From assembly GCF_006385135.1 (NCBI RefSeq), contig NZ_CP041025.1:3069501-3133500 (forward strand): a stretch of 64,000 nt of DNA, read 5' to 3'. Shown one piece after another: positions 53,448 through 61,520 of the stretch (position 1 is its first letter; every line of letters starts with the position of its first letter). The notes under the pieces are model-generated. The model saw nothing but the letters and a program-made list of their open reading frames with translations, was not told the origin of the DNA and did no database searches. Position numbers and translations under genes: made by a program. Source of the DNA: Paremcibacter congregatus (GTDB lineage: Bacteria; Pseudomonadota; Alphaproteobacteria; Sphingomonadales; Emcibacteraceae).

Positions 53448-53466
53448 GATAATGCAAATCATTAAT
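53448..53466. promoter_or_regulatory. Fur box between apbE and the porin gene
   Basis: GATAATGCAAATCATTAAT agrees with the 19-bp Fur consensus GATAATGATAATCATTATC at 15 positions. It lies in the divergent region, so it could control both apbE and the porin-FMN-PepSY genes in response to iron. Confidence 0.65.
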
Positions 53467-53480
53467 GTTAGATCACATCC

Positions 53481-53501
53481 TTGTTACATTGTAAGTAACA
53501 A
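53481..53501. promoter_or_regulatory. perfect 7-7-7 inverted repeat upstream of the porin gene
   Basis: TTGTTAC-ATTGTAA-GTAACAA lies between the Fur-like box and the porin start, with AATGATTATTAAT directly after. It could be a second regulator site. Its GTTAC/GTAAC half-sites recall the palindrome at 38369-38387. Confidence 0.5.
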
Positions 53502-53583
53502 TGATTATTAATTTCATATCGAAAGTTCAATGTCGTCCCCTACACCCGATGAAACACCGGGCGACTTGAAAAGAGGAAATAGA

Positions 53584-54849
53584 ATGACCCGGAAACTTCT
53601 GAAAACTACTGCTTCCGCCCTGGCAATCACCTTCGCCTTTTCCGCCACGGGCGCTTTGGCCCAGGATATGCCATCCAAAGAAGAGATGTGGAAAATGATC
53701 CAGCAACAGCAAGAGCAGATCAAGAAGCTCGAAGCGATTGTTGGCGTGACCACCCAGAAAGTAGAAGAAACTGCCGTTAAAGTCGCCGAGACAGAGAAGA
53801 AAGTCGAAGCCACAGGCGCGGCGCTTGATAATGTCGCCGTCACAGCTTCTGCCGGCAGCAGCAACGCCACCACCATTGGCGGCTATGCTGAACTGCATTA
53901 TAACGGCGGCGATGCCGACCAGATCGACCTGCACCGCTTTGTGTTGTTCCTCGGCCATGAATTCAACGACAACATTCGCTTCTTCAGTGAACTGGAAGTC
54001 GAACATTCCATCGCCGGTGAAGGCCAGGTTGGGGAAGTCGAGCTTGAACAGGCCTATGTGGAAATGGATCTCAATGAAAACACCCGTGTATCTGTTGGGC
54101 AGATCCTGATCCCGGTTGGCATTCTTAATGAAACCCACGAGCCCCCCACATTCTATGGTGTCGAACGCAATAATGTTGAAAAAAACATCGTGCCCGCGAC
54201 CTGGTGGGAAGCCGGTGTAAAACTGAGCGGCAACCTGACCGAAAGCTTCAGCTATGACCTGATGATGCATTCCGGTCTGGATACCACGGGCAAGGATTAC
54301 AAGATCCGCAGCGGTCGTCAAAAAGTTGGTAAAGCGCCATGGAAAAACACAGCCTTCACCGCCCGCGCTTCCTGGCAGGCCATGCCTGGTGTCGAGTTCG
54401 CCGGTACGTTCCAGTATCAGGACGACATCACCCAGAGCGGCGGTTTGGATCAATCCGCGTCTGCGACCCTGTTTGAAGCCCACGCCAATGTGGAACGCGC
54501 CGTGAGTGACAATGGTACGTTCGGTCTGCGCGCCCTGTTTGCCCAGTGGAATGTCAATGCCGATCAGGCTGACCTTCTGGGCCGGGATACCCAACGCGGC
54601 TGGTATATCGAGCCCTCCTACAAAATCACTCTGGATGACCAGAATGCCGTTGGTTTCTTCGCCCGCTACAGCGTCTGGGATAATGAAGCCGGTGACAGCA
54701 TCGACAGCGCCTACAAGCAGACCAATTTTGGTGTGAACTACTGGCCACATAAAAATGTCGTGCTGAAAATGGATTACCAGATCGACAGCTTTGCAAGCGA
54801 ATCCAAGGAAGACAACCGCCTGAATCTGGGTGTTGGACTTTACTTCTAG
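53584..54849 (+). CDS. outer-membrane porin with N-terminal coiled coil
   Basis: A 421-residue porin-like protein. The signal peptide ends at GALA-QD. Residues ~28-75 form a coiled coil (MWKMIQQQQEQIKKLEAIVG and KVEETAVKVAETEKKVEATG), a periplasmic segment known from phosphate-type (OprP/O) and DcaP-like porins. The remaining ~340 residues are beta strands with alternating aromatics (IDLHRFVLFLGHEFNDNIRF; VSVGQILIPVGILNETHEPP), ending in LNLGVGLYF with a terminal Phe. AGAGGAAA precedes the ATG at 53584. The Fur-like box upstream suggests a role in iron acquisition. Confidence 0.85.
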   Translation: MTRKLLKTTASALAITFAFSATGALAQDMPSKEEMWKMIQQQQEQIKKLEAIVGVTTQKVEETAVKVAETEKKVEATGAALDNVAVTASAGSSNATTIGGYAELHYNGGDADQIDLHRFVLFLGHEFNDNIRFFSELEVEHSIAGEGQVGEVELEQAYVEMDLNENTRVSVGQILIPVGILNETHEPPTFYGVERNNVEKNIVPATWWEAGVKLSGNLTESFSYDLMMHSGLDTTGKDYKIRSGRQKVGKAPWKNTAFTARASWQAMPGVEFAGTFQYQDDITQSGGLDQSASATLFEAHANVERAVSDNGTFGLRALFAQWNVNADQADLLGRDTQRGWYIEPSYKITLDDQNAVGFFARYSVWDNEAGDSIDSAYKQTNFGVNYWPHKNVVLKMDYQIDSFASESKEDNRLNLGVGLYF

Positions 54850-54883
54850 GGGATATAAGACCCAAGCATATTTCATCTTATTG

Positions 54884-54916
54884 AACGGGCCGCTCTTCGG
54901 AGCGGTTCTTTTTTAT
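54884..54916 (+). terminator. terminator after the porin gene
   Basis: GCCGCTC-TTCG-GAGCGGT forms a stable tetraloop hairpin, followed by TCTTTTTT. It separates the porin from the FMN-binding gene, although some read-through is possible. Confidence 0.85.
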
Positions 54917-54999
54917 GTTTTTGCGACTGATTTTTACTTTTAAATAGAAACTGGCCAGTAAAAATGCTAGATAATGCCTGATATAAGTGGATGTGATCA

Positions 55000-55551
55000 A
55001 TGCGTGGTATAACCGGACTTCTATATTTTCTGATCCTGCTCACCCCTTCCCTCTGGGCAGGCGCGGCGGTCACGGAAGAAACCTATCTCAAGACCGATGA
55101 TTATATTACTGCGGCCCTTGGTCAAAAACCTGAAAAGCCGGGTATCCTGTGGGTGACCGGCGACATGCGGCTAACGGTGGAAAAAATTCTGGACCGCAAA
55201 ACCTTCCCGCTGCGCTATCGTTACTGGCGCAACGGAAACCGGACGGTATGGATTCTCAATGAAATTGGCAAGGTTTTGCCGATCACAACCGGCATCACCG
55301 TAGAAAACGAAAAAATCATTGATCTGACGGTCCTCACCTACCGGGAAAGCCATGGATCGGAAATTCGTTTTCCCGCCTATAGCAATCAGTTCAATGATGT
55401 CACCCTGAAAGATAACCTGCGGCTGTCCAAACCTATAAATGGCATTTCCGGCGCGACCCTGTCGACCAACGCCATGAAAAAAGTCAGCCGCCTGGCGCTC
55501 TACCTTCACCATAAGCTCATGGAAGAAAATGGCTCAACAACCGCAAAATAA
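55000..55551 (+). CDS. periplasmic FMN-binding protein with flavinylation motif
   Basis: A 183-residue exported FMN-binding-domain protein. The signal peptide ends near LWAGAA. The C-terminal ~95 residues are the FMN_bind fold, as in NqrC/RnfG: VEKIIDLTVLTYRESHG-type strands and the motif INGISGATLST. The Thr of SGAT (about residue 153) is the site where ApbE links FMN in this family. The next gene, a PepSY membrane protein, overlaps by 23 nt. With apbE, porin and PepSY it makes a candidate extracytoplasmic electron-transfer chain. Confidence 0.87.
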   Translation: MRGITGLLYFLILLTPSLWAGAAVTEETYLKTDDYITAALGQKPEKPGILWVTGDMRLTVEKILDRKTFPLRYRYWRNGNRTVWILNEIGKVLPITTGITVENEKIIDLTVLTYRESHGSEIRFPAYSNQFNDVTLKDNLRLSKPINGISGATLSTNAMKKVSRLALYLHHKLMEENGSTTAK

Positions 55552-56305
55552 CCGCAATGGGCGGCAGAAAACCATCCGCCGCTGGCATCGTCGGGTCGGC
55601 TATGTGTCGCTGCTGCTGGTTATGATTCTAAGCATAACCGGTCTGATTCTTAACCGCACGGAAAAGCTCGGCCTTGACCAGATCACCATCCAGAATAAGG
55701 TTATCTCCGCATTATACGGTCTGGCCCCGGATGCCCCCGCGGTTCATTTTCCTCTGGACGGCCATTGGGTCAGCTGGCTGGACGGACGTTTATATTACGA
55801 CAACAAGCTGATCGCGCAAAACAGTCCCCGCCCCCGGGGAGCAATACAATTGCAGGAAATATTCGCCGTCGCCGCAACAGACCGCCTGTCGCTTTACCTG
55901 ATGGATGGCAGCCTGGTGGAAACCCTTGATCAGGCCGCTCTGCCCGGCCCCATCACGCGCCTCGGCCATAGTAAGGATCACCACCTGATTATCGACAGTC
56001 AGGGTACCTATTATAATAGCCCCGACGATTTCCTCAGCTGGACGCGTCGGGAAGACCCTACGGACTTCACCCCGTCCGAACAGGCCCCGGCCCCGGCCCC
56101 TATCGTTGAGGCTGTCCTGCGGGACTATCAAGGTCAGGGTATTTCTCTTTATAAAATTATTCTTGATCTGCATTCCGGCCATATATTCGGCGCCTATGGG
56201 CCATATCTTATGGACTTGGCCGCGATAAGCCTTATATTCCTAGGCATTACCGGATTAATGAAACGCAGACAAAACGGCAAGAACAAGCGCCGCAACGAAA
56301 AATGA
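55529..56305 (+). CDS. PepSY-associated membrane protein
   Basis: A 258-residue membrane protein of the PepSY-TM kind. A basic start (IRRWHRRVGYVSLLLVMILS) leads into helix 1 (~25-45) with ITGLILNRTEKLGL, the family pattern with a conserved H-x-x-x-G in the first helix. A periplasmic domain of ~180 residues follows, with a PepSY-like segment (KIILDLHSGHIFGAYGPYL). Helix 2 (~228-245, LMDLAAISLIFLGITGLM) and a basic tail close it. Histidines in the helices may bind heme, so it may pass electrons from the quinone pool to the FMN protein, whose gene overlaps it. uppP follows 10 nt later. Confidence 0.78.
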   Translation: MAQQPQNNRNGRQKTIRRWHRRVGYVSLLLVMILSITGLILNRTEKLGLDQITIQNKVISALYGLAPDAPAVHFPLDGHWVSWLDGRLYYDNKLIAQNSPRPRGAIQLQEIFAVAATDRLSLYLMDGSLVETLDQAALPGPITRLGHSKDHHLIIDSQGTYYNSPDDFLSWTRREDPTDFTPSEQAPAPAPIVEAVLRDYQGQGISLYKIILDLHSGHIFGAYGPYLMDLAAISLIFLGITGLMKRRQNGKNKRRNEK

Positions 56306-56315
56306 GGAATATAGT

Positions 56316-57125
56316 GTGACGTTATTGCAGATTATCGTACTGGCTATTGTCCAGGGCATTACCGAATTCCTCCCCATCAGTTCTTCCGGCCATCTGATCC
56401 TTGTTCCTGCCCTGACAGACTGGCCTGACCAGGGGCTGCTGATGGATGTCGGGGTCCATGTCGGGACTCTCGCCGCCGTATTAGTGTACTTCCGTCAGGA
56501 TGTCGCCACCCTGATCCGGGGCTTTTGGCATCTTGTCACCTTCAACAAGGACGCCTCGCCGCAAAACCGCCGCCTGATGCTGGCCCTGATCCTGTCAACC
56601 ATTCCGGTGGTGGTGATCGGCGGCATCGTCTCTAAAATGGGCTGGAATGACACCTGGCGCACCATCGAAATTATCGGCTGGACCAGCATCATCTTTGGCC
56701 TGCTGCTTTATGTGCTCGACAAGACCTGTGCAGTGAACAAAGTGATCGCCGACATGCGCTATGGGCAGGCCCTGATCATTGGCCTTGCACAGGTGCTGGC
56801 AATCATTCCAGGGACCAGCCGTTCGGGCATCACCATGACGGCCGCACGCGGACTGGGATTTACCCGTACAGAAGCCGCCCGTTTTTCCATGCTGATGTCG
56901 ATCCCGACAATTCTGGCTGCCGGCACCATCGAAGGTCTGAAACTTTTCGAGTCCGGTGACATGGCCTTGAGCACCGATATTCTCCTCGGCGCGGGCTTGT
57001 CATTCATTACGGCCCTGATCGCCATAGCAGGATTAATGACCTGGCTGCAAAAATCCAGCATGACACCCTTTGTCATTTACCGGGTAATTCTCGGGATTGG
57101 ATTATTAGGGCTGGTTTACGGCTAA
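56316..57125 (+). CDS. uppP: undecaprenyl-diphosphatase UppP/BacA
   Basis: UppP dephosphorylates undecaprenyl diphosphate to recycle the lipid carrier for peptidoglycan and other polymers. The 269-residue product has the BacA signatures VQGITEFLPISSSGHLILVP, with the catalytic E and S/H region, and AQVLAIIPGTSRSGITMTAA, with the P-G-T-S-R-S-G motif. It has about eight helices. It starts at a GTG (56316) with TGAGGAA upstream, 10 nt after the PepSY gene, and may be co-transcribed with it though functionally separate. Confidence 0.96.
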   Translation: MTLLQIIVLAIVQGITEFLPISSSGHLILVPALTDWPDQGLLMDVGVHVGTLAAVLVYFRQDVATLIRGFWHLVTFNKDASPQNRRLMLALILSTIPVVVIGGIVSKMGWNDTWRTIEIIGWTSIIFGLLLYVLDKTCAVNKVIADMRYGQALIIGLAQVLAIIPGTSRSGITMTAARGLGFTRTEAARFSMLMSIPTILAAGTIEGLKLFESGDMALSTDILLGAGLSFITALIAIAGLMTWLQKSSMTPFVIYRVILGIGLLGLVYG

Positions 57126-57135
57126 GCTGAGTAAA

Positions 57136-57579
57136 TCAGCTATAAAAATGAACTGAACATATGATGATATTTACAACCTTGTCGTCATTCGACAAGGGCA
57201 GGCTCACTGTTGAATAGCTTTTGAAATCATCTGTTTCAAAGGGAAAGGGCCCTTTCCAGAAGTATGGCTGCCGCGTTTCCACCAGAGCCGTCATTCGTTT
57301 AATAATGCCGCCGGTAAAGGAAAATTCGTCCAGACGTCTGTCGGTTGCTTCCAGTTGAAAGGCCCGCACCAGATCAGTACCGAACAGCCGCGCCTTGAAC
57401 CCGACAGGGTCCCCATGCAATACGTCCGCCATCCAGATAGACGAGAGCAAATGAGGAATATCCATTGGATTAATGTCTTTGCGGGACGGCATTGACGATT
57501 CCCCCCGGACCTTAAGCCAATATGCATAAAGTTCTCTCTGCTTTTCGCAGGTAAAACTGGTGGGGTCCAGGTGTGTCAT
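57136..57579 (-). CDS. PAS-domain protein (PF07310-like)
   Basis: A 147-residue soluble protein of the single-PAS family PF07310. It has KQRELYAYWLKVRGESSMPS, then RKDINPMDIPHLLSSIWMAD, the family's Y-W-x-x-x-R-G-x-x-x-x-P-x-R-x-d-i-d-P pattern, FKARLFGTDLVRAFQLEATD and a C-terminal YSTVSLPLSNDDKVVNIIIC. It is convergent with uppP, with 10 nt between the stops. A relative lies at 24101-24610. No output domain; role unknown. Confidence 0.75.
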   Translation of the reverse strand: MTHLDPTSFTCEKQRELYAYWLKVRGESSMPSRKDINPMDIPHLLSSIWMADVLHGDPVGFKARLFGTDLVRAFQLEATDRRLDEFSFTGGIIKRMTALVETRQPYFWKGPFPFETDDFKSYSTVSLPLSNDDKVVNIIICSVHFYS

Positions 57580-57779
57580 ATGGCTTCGTACAAATCCTTT
57601 AGGTGCCTTAACAGTAAATCAATATTGTACTACAGAGAGCGCATTCTACGCATTCACCGTATAGAGTCAAACCCTCAAATTAGTCAGGTACAATATTTAT
57701 AACATTGCCGTATATTCCCGCCCTCTATTCCGACCGCCAAACCTCAGCAAAACCGACAGTCCCGCTCTGAAAGATAAAA

Positions 57780-57808
57780 AAAAGCCGATCCACAAAGGAT
57801 CGGCTTTT
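57780..57808 (-). terminator. terminator of the inositol-phosphate synthase operon
   Basis: AAAAGCCGATCC and GGATCGGCTTTT form a perfect 12-bp stem around ACAAA. On the minus strand an eight-T tail follows. It lies 19 nt after the nucleotidyltransferase stop. Confidence 0.9.
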
Positions 57809-57826
57809 AAAAAATGATACTGCGTT

Positions 57827-58543
57827 TTACAGACGGCCCTCATTGATATAGACAATCGCCTTGCCGAACGCCGTGGGATCATCCACGTCAAGCCACAGAC
57901 GACCCTCGATATCAAAAGTCCGCGCCTTGTCCCAACTGCCCAGCACATTCATCGCTCCGGAAATGCTGTCATCGCCTTCCCGGCCGCTTTGTTCCAGCGC
58001 CTCGAACATCTTGGGGGTGCAATAAAAAATCCCGGTATCAAAAGCGTTATAACCCTTGATCACCTTGCCGATATTTTCAATCCGCGACCGGGTGCAGCTG
58101 ACCCGGGTTACATCTTCAATATCCACAACAGGATTTTCAATATTATAATCGACGCACAGGGTTACTGTATCGTCTTCATGATCATGCGCCAGAAGAGACT
58201 TAATGATTTCCGGATCAAACAGATGATCACACATGGTCAGAATGAAAGGACCTTCAATAACCTCTTTGGCTTTCAACACGGAAATGCCGTTGGGCCGTTC
58301 CCAGTCCTCATTGATGATGTGGGTAATCTTGATATTTTCACGTTCGGCCAGCATGTCCAGGAAACCCCGAACCTTGGTGCCGCGATATCCGCTGGTGACA
58401 TAAAAGTCATCCACGCCCCCGGCCCGGAGATTTTTGATCACCCGTTCAATGATCGGCACACCGTCAAGCTCGATCAGGGGCTTGATTTCCCCTTTCTCGC
58501 GCATTCTGGTGCCTTGTCCGGCCGCCGCAATTAAACATTTCAT
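57827..58543 (-). CDS. NTP-transferase family protein (inositol-phosphate cytidylyltransferase-like)
   Basis: A 238-residue nucleotidyltransferase. It starts CLIAAAGQGTRMREKGEIKP, the NTP-binding G-x-G-T-R-M-r signature, and has VTSGYRGTKVRGFLDMLAER, MCDHLFDPEII (metal Asp), and LWLDVDDPTAFGKAI near the end. The gene lies 35 nt after an inositol-3-phosphate synthase gene on the same strand, so CTP:inositol-1-phosphate cytidylyltransferase activity, giving CDP-inositol, is a reasonable inference. A CDP-alcohol phosphatidyltransferase, which would be the next step in dialkylether or phospholipid inositol pathways, is not in the window. Confidence 0.78.
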   Translation of the reverse strand: MKCLIAAAGQGTRMREKGEIKPLIELDGVPIIERVIKNLRAGGVDDFYVTSGYRGTKVRGFLDMLAERENIKITHIINEDWERPNGISVLKAKEVIEGPFILTMCDHLFDPEIIKSLLAHDHEDDTVTLCVDYNIENPVVDIEDVTRVSCTRSRIENIGKVIKGYNAFDTGIFYCTPKMFEALEQSGREGDDSISGAMNVLGSWDKARTFDIEGRLWLDVDDPTAFGKAIVYINEGRL

Positions 58544-58578
58544 CGGAAAATACCTTTTACCTTAACTTCACTACAGTC

Positions 58579-59706
58579 TTATTCAGCAGCATTCAGAGCA
58601 CTTACGCGGGTCGCGATGAACTCTTCTGTCATTTCATAAGCCTGATCGTCGGTATATTGAACCGGAGGATGTTTACAGAAATATGCAGACGCCCCATGCA
58701 GGATGCCGCCTTCCCCGTTCAACAACGCCAGTTTACAGCAGCGGATCATGTCGATCGCCACACCGGCGGAGTTTGGAGAATCTTCAACGCTCAACCGCAG
58801 TTCAATATTCATCGGCACGCCACCGAACAGATCACCTTCCATGCGCAGGAAACAAAGCTTGTTGTCATTCTGCCACGGAATATAATCTGAAGGGCCGATG
58901 TGGATATTCTCATCGCTCAGACGCTTGCCGGCTACGGACTGAACGGCTTCTGTTTTAGAGATTTTCTTGGATTCCAGACGATCCTGGTTTTTCATGTTCA
59001 GGAAGTCTGTGTTCCCGCCAGTGTTCAGCTGATACGTCCGTTCCAGAACCACACCACGCTTGGCGAACAGGTCTGTCAGGGTCCGGTGGGTGATGGTCGC
59101 GCCGAGCTGGGCTTTAATGTCATCGCCGACGATCGGCAGGTTTTTCTCTTTAAAGCGATCGGCCCATTCCGGGTTGGACGCGATAAAGACCGGCATGTTG
59201 TTGATAAAGGCAACGCCCGCTTCCAACGCACATTCGGCGTAGAATTTAGCCGCGGCTTCAGACCCAACCGGCATATAGTTGGTGAGAATTTCCGCACCGC
59301 TTTCTTTCAATTCGCGCACGATGTCTTCTTTGGTGGCGGAAGCTGTGCCATCAAGCAGGAATGTCCGGTCATCATCATAATTGGCCATATGTTCGGATAC
59401 GCCGTCAAGGATGTTGCCCATTTTGACAATGGTGCCGCTTTTCGGCAGGTCAGCACAGAAAACAGTTGTACAGTTCGGCTTTTCAAAGATCGCTTCATTG
59501 ACGTCTTTACCGACTTTGCGTTTGTCCACGTCAAAAGCCGCAACCACTTCGATATCGCTCGGACGATAACCGCCGACTTCCAGATGCATCAGACCCGGAA
59601 CGACAGTGGCATCACCGGTGCGCTCTGGTGTGTAATAGTAAAGCCCCTGGATGAGAGAGCTCGCACAGTTCCCGATACCGGCAATCGCAATTTTGATTTT
59701 TGACAT
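58579..59706 (-). CDS. ino1: inositol-3-phosphate synthase
   Basis: myo-Inositol-1-phosphate synthase converts glucose 6-phosphate to L-myo-inositol 1-phosphate with internal NAD. The product is 375 residues from the ATG at 59706, the short bacterial/archaeal length. Seen are the NAD loop IKIAIAGIGNCASSLIQGL, DIEVVAAFDVDKRKVGKDVN, the core NYMPVGSEAAAKFYAECALE, GDDIKAQLGATITHRTL with active-site Lys, TYQLNTGGNTDFLNM and the late LRLSVEDSPNSAGVAIDMIR. A nucleotidyltransferase gene follows. The product could feed inositol lipids or a compatible solute such as di-inositol phosphate. Confidence 0.92.
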   Translation of the reverse strand: MSKIKIAIAGIGNCASSLIQGLYYYTPERTGDATVVPGLMHLEVGGYRPSDIEVVAAFDVDKRKVGKDVNEAIFEKPNCTTVFCADLPKSGTIVKMGNILDGVSEHMANYDDDRTFLLDGTASATKEDIVRELKESGAEILTNYMPVGSEAAAKFYAECALEAGVAFINNMPVFIASNPEWADRFKEKNLPIVGDDIKAQLGATITHRTLTDLFAKRGVVLERTYQLNTGGNTDFLNMKNQDRLESKKISKTEAVQSVAGKRLSDENIHIGPSDYIPWQNDNKLCFLRMEGDLFGGVPMNIELRLSVEDSPNSAGVAIDMIRCCKLALLNGEGGILHGASAYFCKHPPVQYTDDQAYEMTEEFIATRVSALNAAE

Positions 59707-60012
59707 ATTATATAACCTTATTTTCTCTGAATCTTTGCCGCACAATCCGGCCAAGAATAAACAACAAAAGGGGGAGAACGCCTGCTCTCCGCCCAAAGAA
59801 TTCCAAATTTATGACACTGATATATCATATAACCGTCATACGGCAAGCATTTAACAGTTACATGTCCTCTCCTAACAGGAAACTCCCCCGCCGCCTTTAA
59901 AGCCACCTGCCCAGAATGGCGCGCACTATTCATCGTAAATGTGGCGATTTTCTGTTCGTAGCATTTTCCCCGGCCATTCCACAAAAGATGTCCAAAATCA
60001 CCCAGTTTTACC
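59707..60012. other. divergent intergenic region ino1 / FKBP gene
   Basis: About 370 bp separate the two starts. GGAGA-ACGCCTGC-TCTCC forms a small hairpin near 59775. The FKBP promoter lies at 60013-60041. No further gene is supported. Confidence 0.4.
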
Positions 60013-60041
60013 TTGGATCGGAACGGATTTTACGCTATGCA
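60013..60041 (+). promoter_or_regulatory. sigma-70-type promoter of the FKBP gene
   Basis: TTGGAT (60013-60018), a 17-bp spacer and TATGCA (60036-60041), about 36 nt before the start codon. Confidence 0.5.
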
Positions 60042-60076
60042 GAACCCTTAATCGCGAAAAAATGGAGTGTTTCGGC

Positions 60077-61075
60077 ATGGCTGCCCAACAAAATATAATC
60101 TTAAAAAGCATCACCCAAAAAATTGCAAAACCTGCCGTGCTGGCGGTTCTGACCTCTGCATTGGCTCTCACCCTGACCGCTTGTTCTGATAAAGAAAACA
60201 AGGAACAGACGGCAGAAGACAAGCAAACTGTCGAAGACAATAAACCTGTCGCAGACACACAAACCAAGGAACAAACATTGCCCTCTGAGACTGAAATTTT
60301 CACCACAGAAAGTGGCCTTCAATATCAAATCCTGACCAAAGGTGACGGCGCAAGCCCCGAAGCCACCGACACCGTCACTGTCCATTATGAAGGCACCCTG
60401 ATGGATGGCACTGTCTTTGACAGCTCCTACAAACGCGGTGAAACGATTTCCTTTCCCCTGAACCGCGTGATCAAGGGATGGACAGAAGGCGTGCAGCTGA
60501 TGAATGTCGGCTCCAAGTATAAATTCACCATTCCGTCCGAACTGGCCTACGGCGAAAGCGGCGCCGGCGGCGTGATCCCGCCGAACGCTGACCTGATTTT
60601 CACCGTCGAACTGTTCGATATTCTTGATGCCGATGAAATTGAGAAACAGGAAGCGGCCAAGCGTGCGGAAATGGAAAAAATGATCGAGGCCATGAAAGCC
60701 GAAGGAGAGAAATTCCTCACCGAAAACGCCAAAAAATCCGGCGTCAAGGTAACCGAGAGTGGTCTGCAGTATAAAGAACTTCTTGCCGGCACCGGTAAAA
60801 GCCCCGCCGCCACAGATCGTGTTACCGTTCACTATGAAGGCACCCTGATTGACGGCACTAAATTCGACAGCTCCTATGATCGCGGTGAACCGATTGATTT
60901 CGGCCTCAATCAGGTCATCTCCGGCTGGACCGAAGGCCTGCAACTGATGCAGGAAGGCGCGAAATACAAACTGTTCATCCCGTATGATCTGGCCTATGGC
61001 CCCCAAGGTTCCCCTGGTGCGATTCCTCCGTATGCGACGCTGGTTTTCACCGTCGAACTGATCCGGGTAAACTAA
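60077..61075 (+). CDS. lipoprotein with two FKBP-type peptidyl-prolyl isomerase domains
   Basis: A 332-residue periplasmic lipoprotein. The signal ends in LALTLTAC (lipobox), then a charged Glu/Lys/Asp linker. Two FKBP_C domains follow: one at ~75-185 (VTVHYEGTLMDGTVFDSSYK; VIKGWTEGVQLMNVGSKYKF; VIPPNADLIFTVELFDI) and one at ~225-332 (VTVHYEGTLIDGTKFDSSYD; VISGWTEGLQLMQEGAKYKL; AIPPYATLVFTVELIRV). A ~45-residue Glu/Lys/Ala-rich helix links them. Both domains keep the isomerase core residues (Y, F/D, W, I, Y, F). Most bacterial FKBP lipoproteins have a single domain. GGAG lies 9 nt before the ATG at 60077; an ATG at 60062 is an alternative. Confidence 0.9.
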   Translation: MAAQQNIILKSITQKIAKPAVLAVLTSALALTLTACSDKENKEQTAEDKQTVEDNKPVADTQTKEQTLPSETEIFTTESGLQYQILTKGDGASPEATDTVTVHYEGTLMDGTVFDSSYKRGETISFPLNRVIKGWTEGVQLMNVGSKYKFTIPSELAYGESGAGGVIPPNADLIFTVELFDILDADEIEKQEAAKRAEMEKMIEAMKAEGEKFLTENAKKSGVKVTESGLQYKELLAGTGKSPAATDRVTVHYEGTLIDGTKFDSSYDRGEPIDFGLNQVISGWTEGLQLMQEGAKYKLFIPYDLAYGPQGSPGAIPPYATLVFTVELIRVN

Positions 61076-61079
61076 TCTG

Positions 61080-61469
61080 ATGATGCGATCCCTTCTCCTC
61101 CTGGCAGCCTTCAGCGGCTTTACAGCCGTGCTGTTCGGGGCAATGGGATCGCATTTCCTCTTTCCCTATATGACAGAAAAAGGCCCGGCGCTGTTCCGCA
61201 CAGCCAACCTGTACCATCTAGTCCATAGTCTGGCCCTGCTAGGTTGCGCCCTGCTGGTTCCCCTCTGCGACAAATCAGAACAAGCCCTCAAATACCTCAA
61301 ACTCTCCGCTGGCGCTTTCCTTCTTGGCCTGATTCTGTTCAGCGGCATGATCTATTATGTGGCATTGTCTCCTTCTCCGCTGCATTTCCTCATTCCTCTG
61401 GGTGGTCTGAGTTTTATGACCGGATGGGCCCTGCTTGCGGCCACAGCGCTGTCACTGTCCCGCCCATAA
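61080..61469 (+). CDS. DUF423 family membrane protein
   Basis: A 129-residue DUF423 protein with four membrane helices. The family pattern is clear: LLLAAFSGFTAVLFGAMGSH, with the G-A-x-G-x-H, then RTANLYHLVHSLALLGCALL with Y-H-x-x-H-s-l-a-L, and the final GGLSFMTGWALLAATAL. The function of DUF423 (YgdD-type) proteins is unknown. It begins 4 nt after the FKBP stop, so the two genes are probably co-transcribed. Two ATG codons in a row (61080, 61083) are possible starts. The terminator of the opposing peroxiredoxin gene starts at its stop. Confidence 0.88.
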   Translation: MMRSLLLLAAFSGFTAVLFGAMGSHFLFPYMTEKGPALFRTANLYHLVHSLALLGCALLVPLCDKSEQALKYLKLSAGAFLLGLILFSGMIYYVALSPSPLHFLIPLGGLSFMTGWALLAATALSLSRP

Positions 61470-61470
61470 A

Positions 61471-61500
61471 AAAAGCCGGCGCTGTTTCCAGACACCGGCT
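61471..61500 (-). terminator. terminator of the symporter-peroxiredoxin operon
   Basis: On the minus strand GCCGGTGTCTG-GAAA-CAGCGCCGGC folds into a stem with an interior mismatch and runs into seven T, about 20 nt after the peroxiredoxin stop. Confidence 0.75.
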
Positions 61501-61520
61501 CATTCTTTAGTAAAATATTT

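Noticed and set aside
53527-54876. 449-codon minus-strand open frame over the porin gene
   Set aside because: The porin on the plus strand has signal, coiled coil and barrel; the opposite frame has no family.
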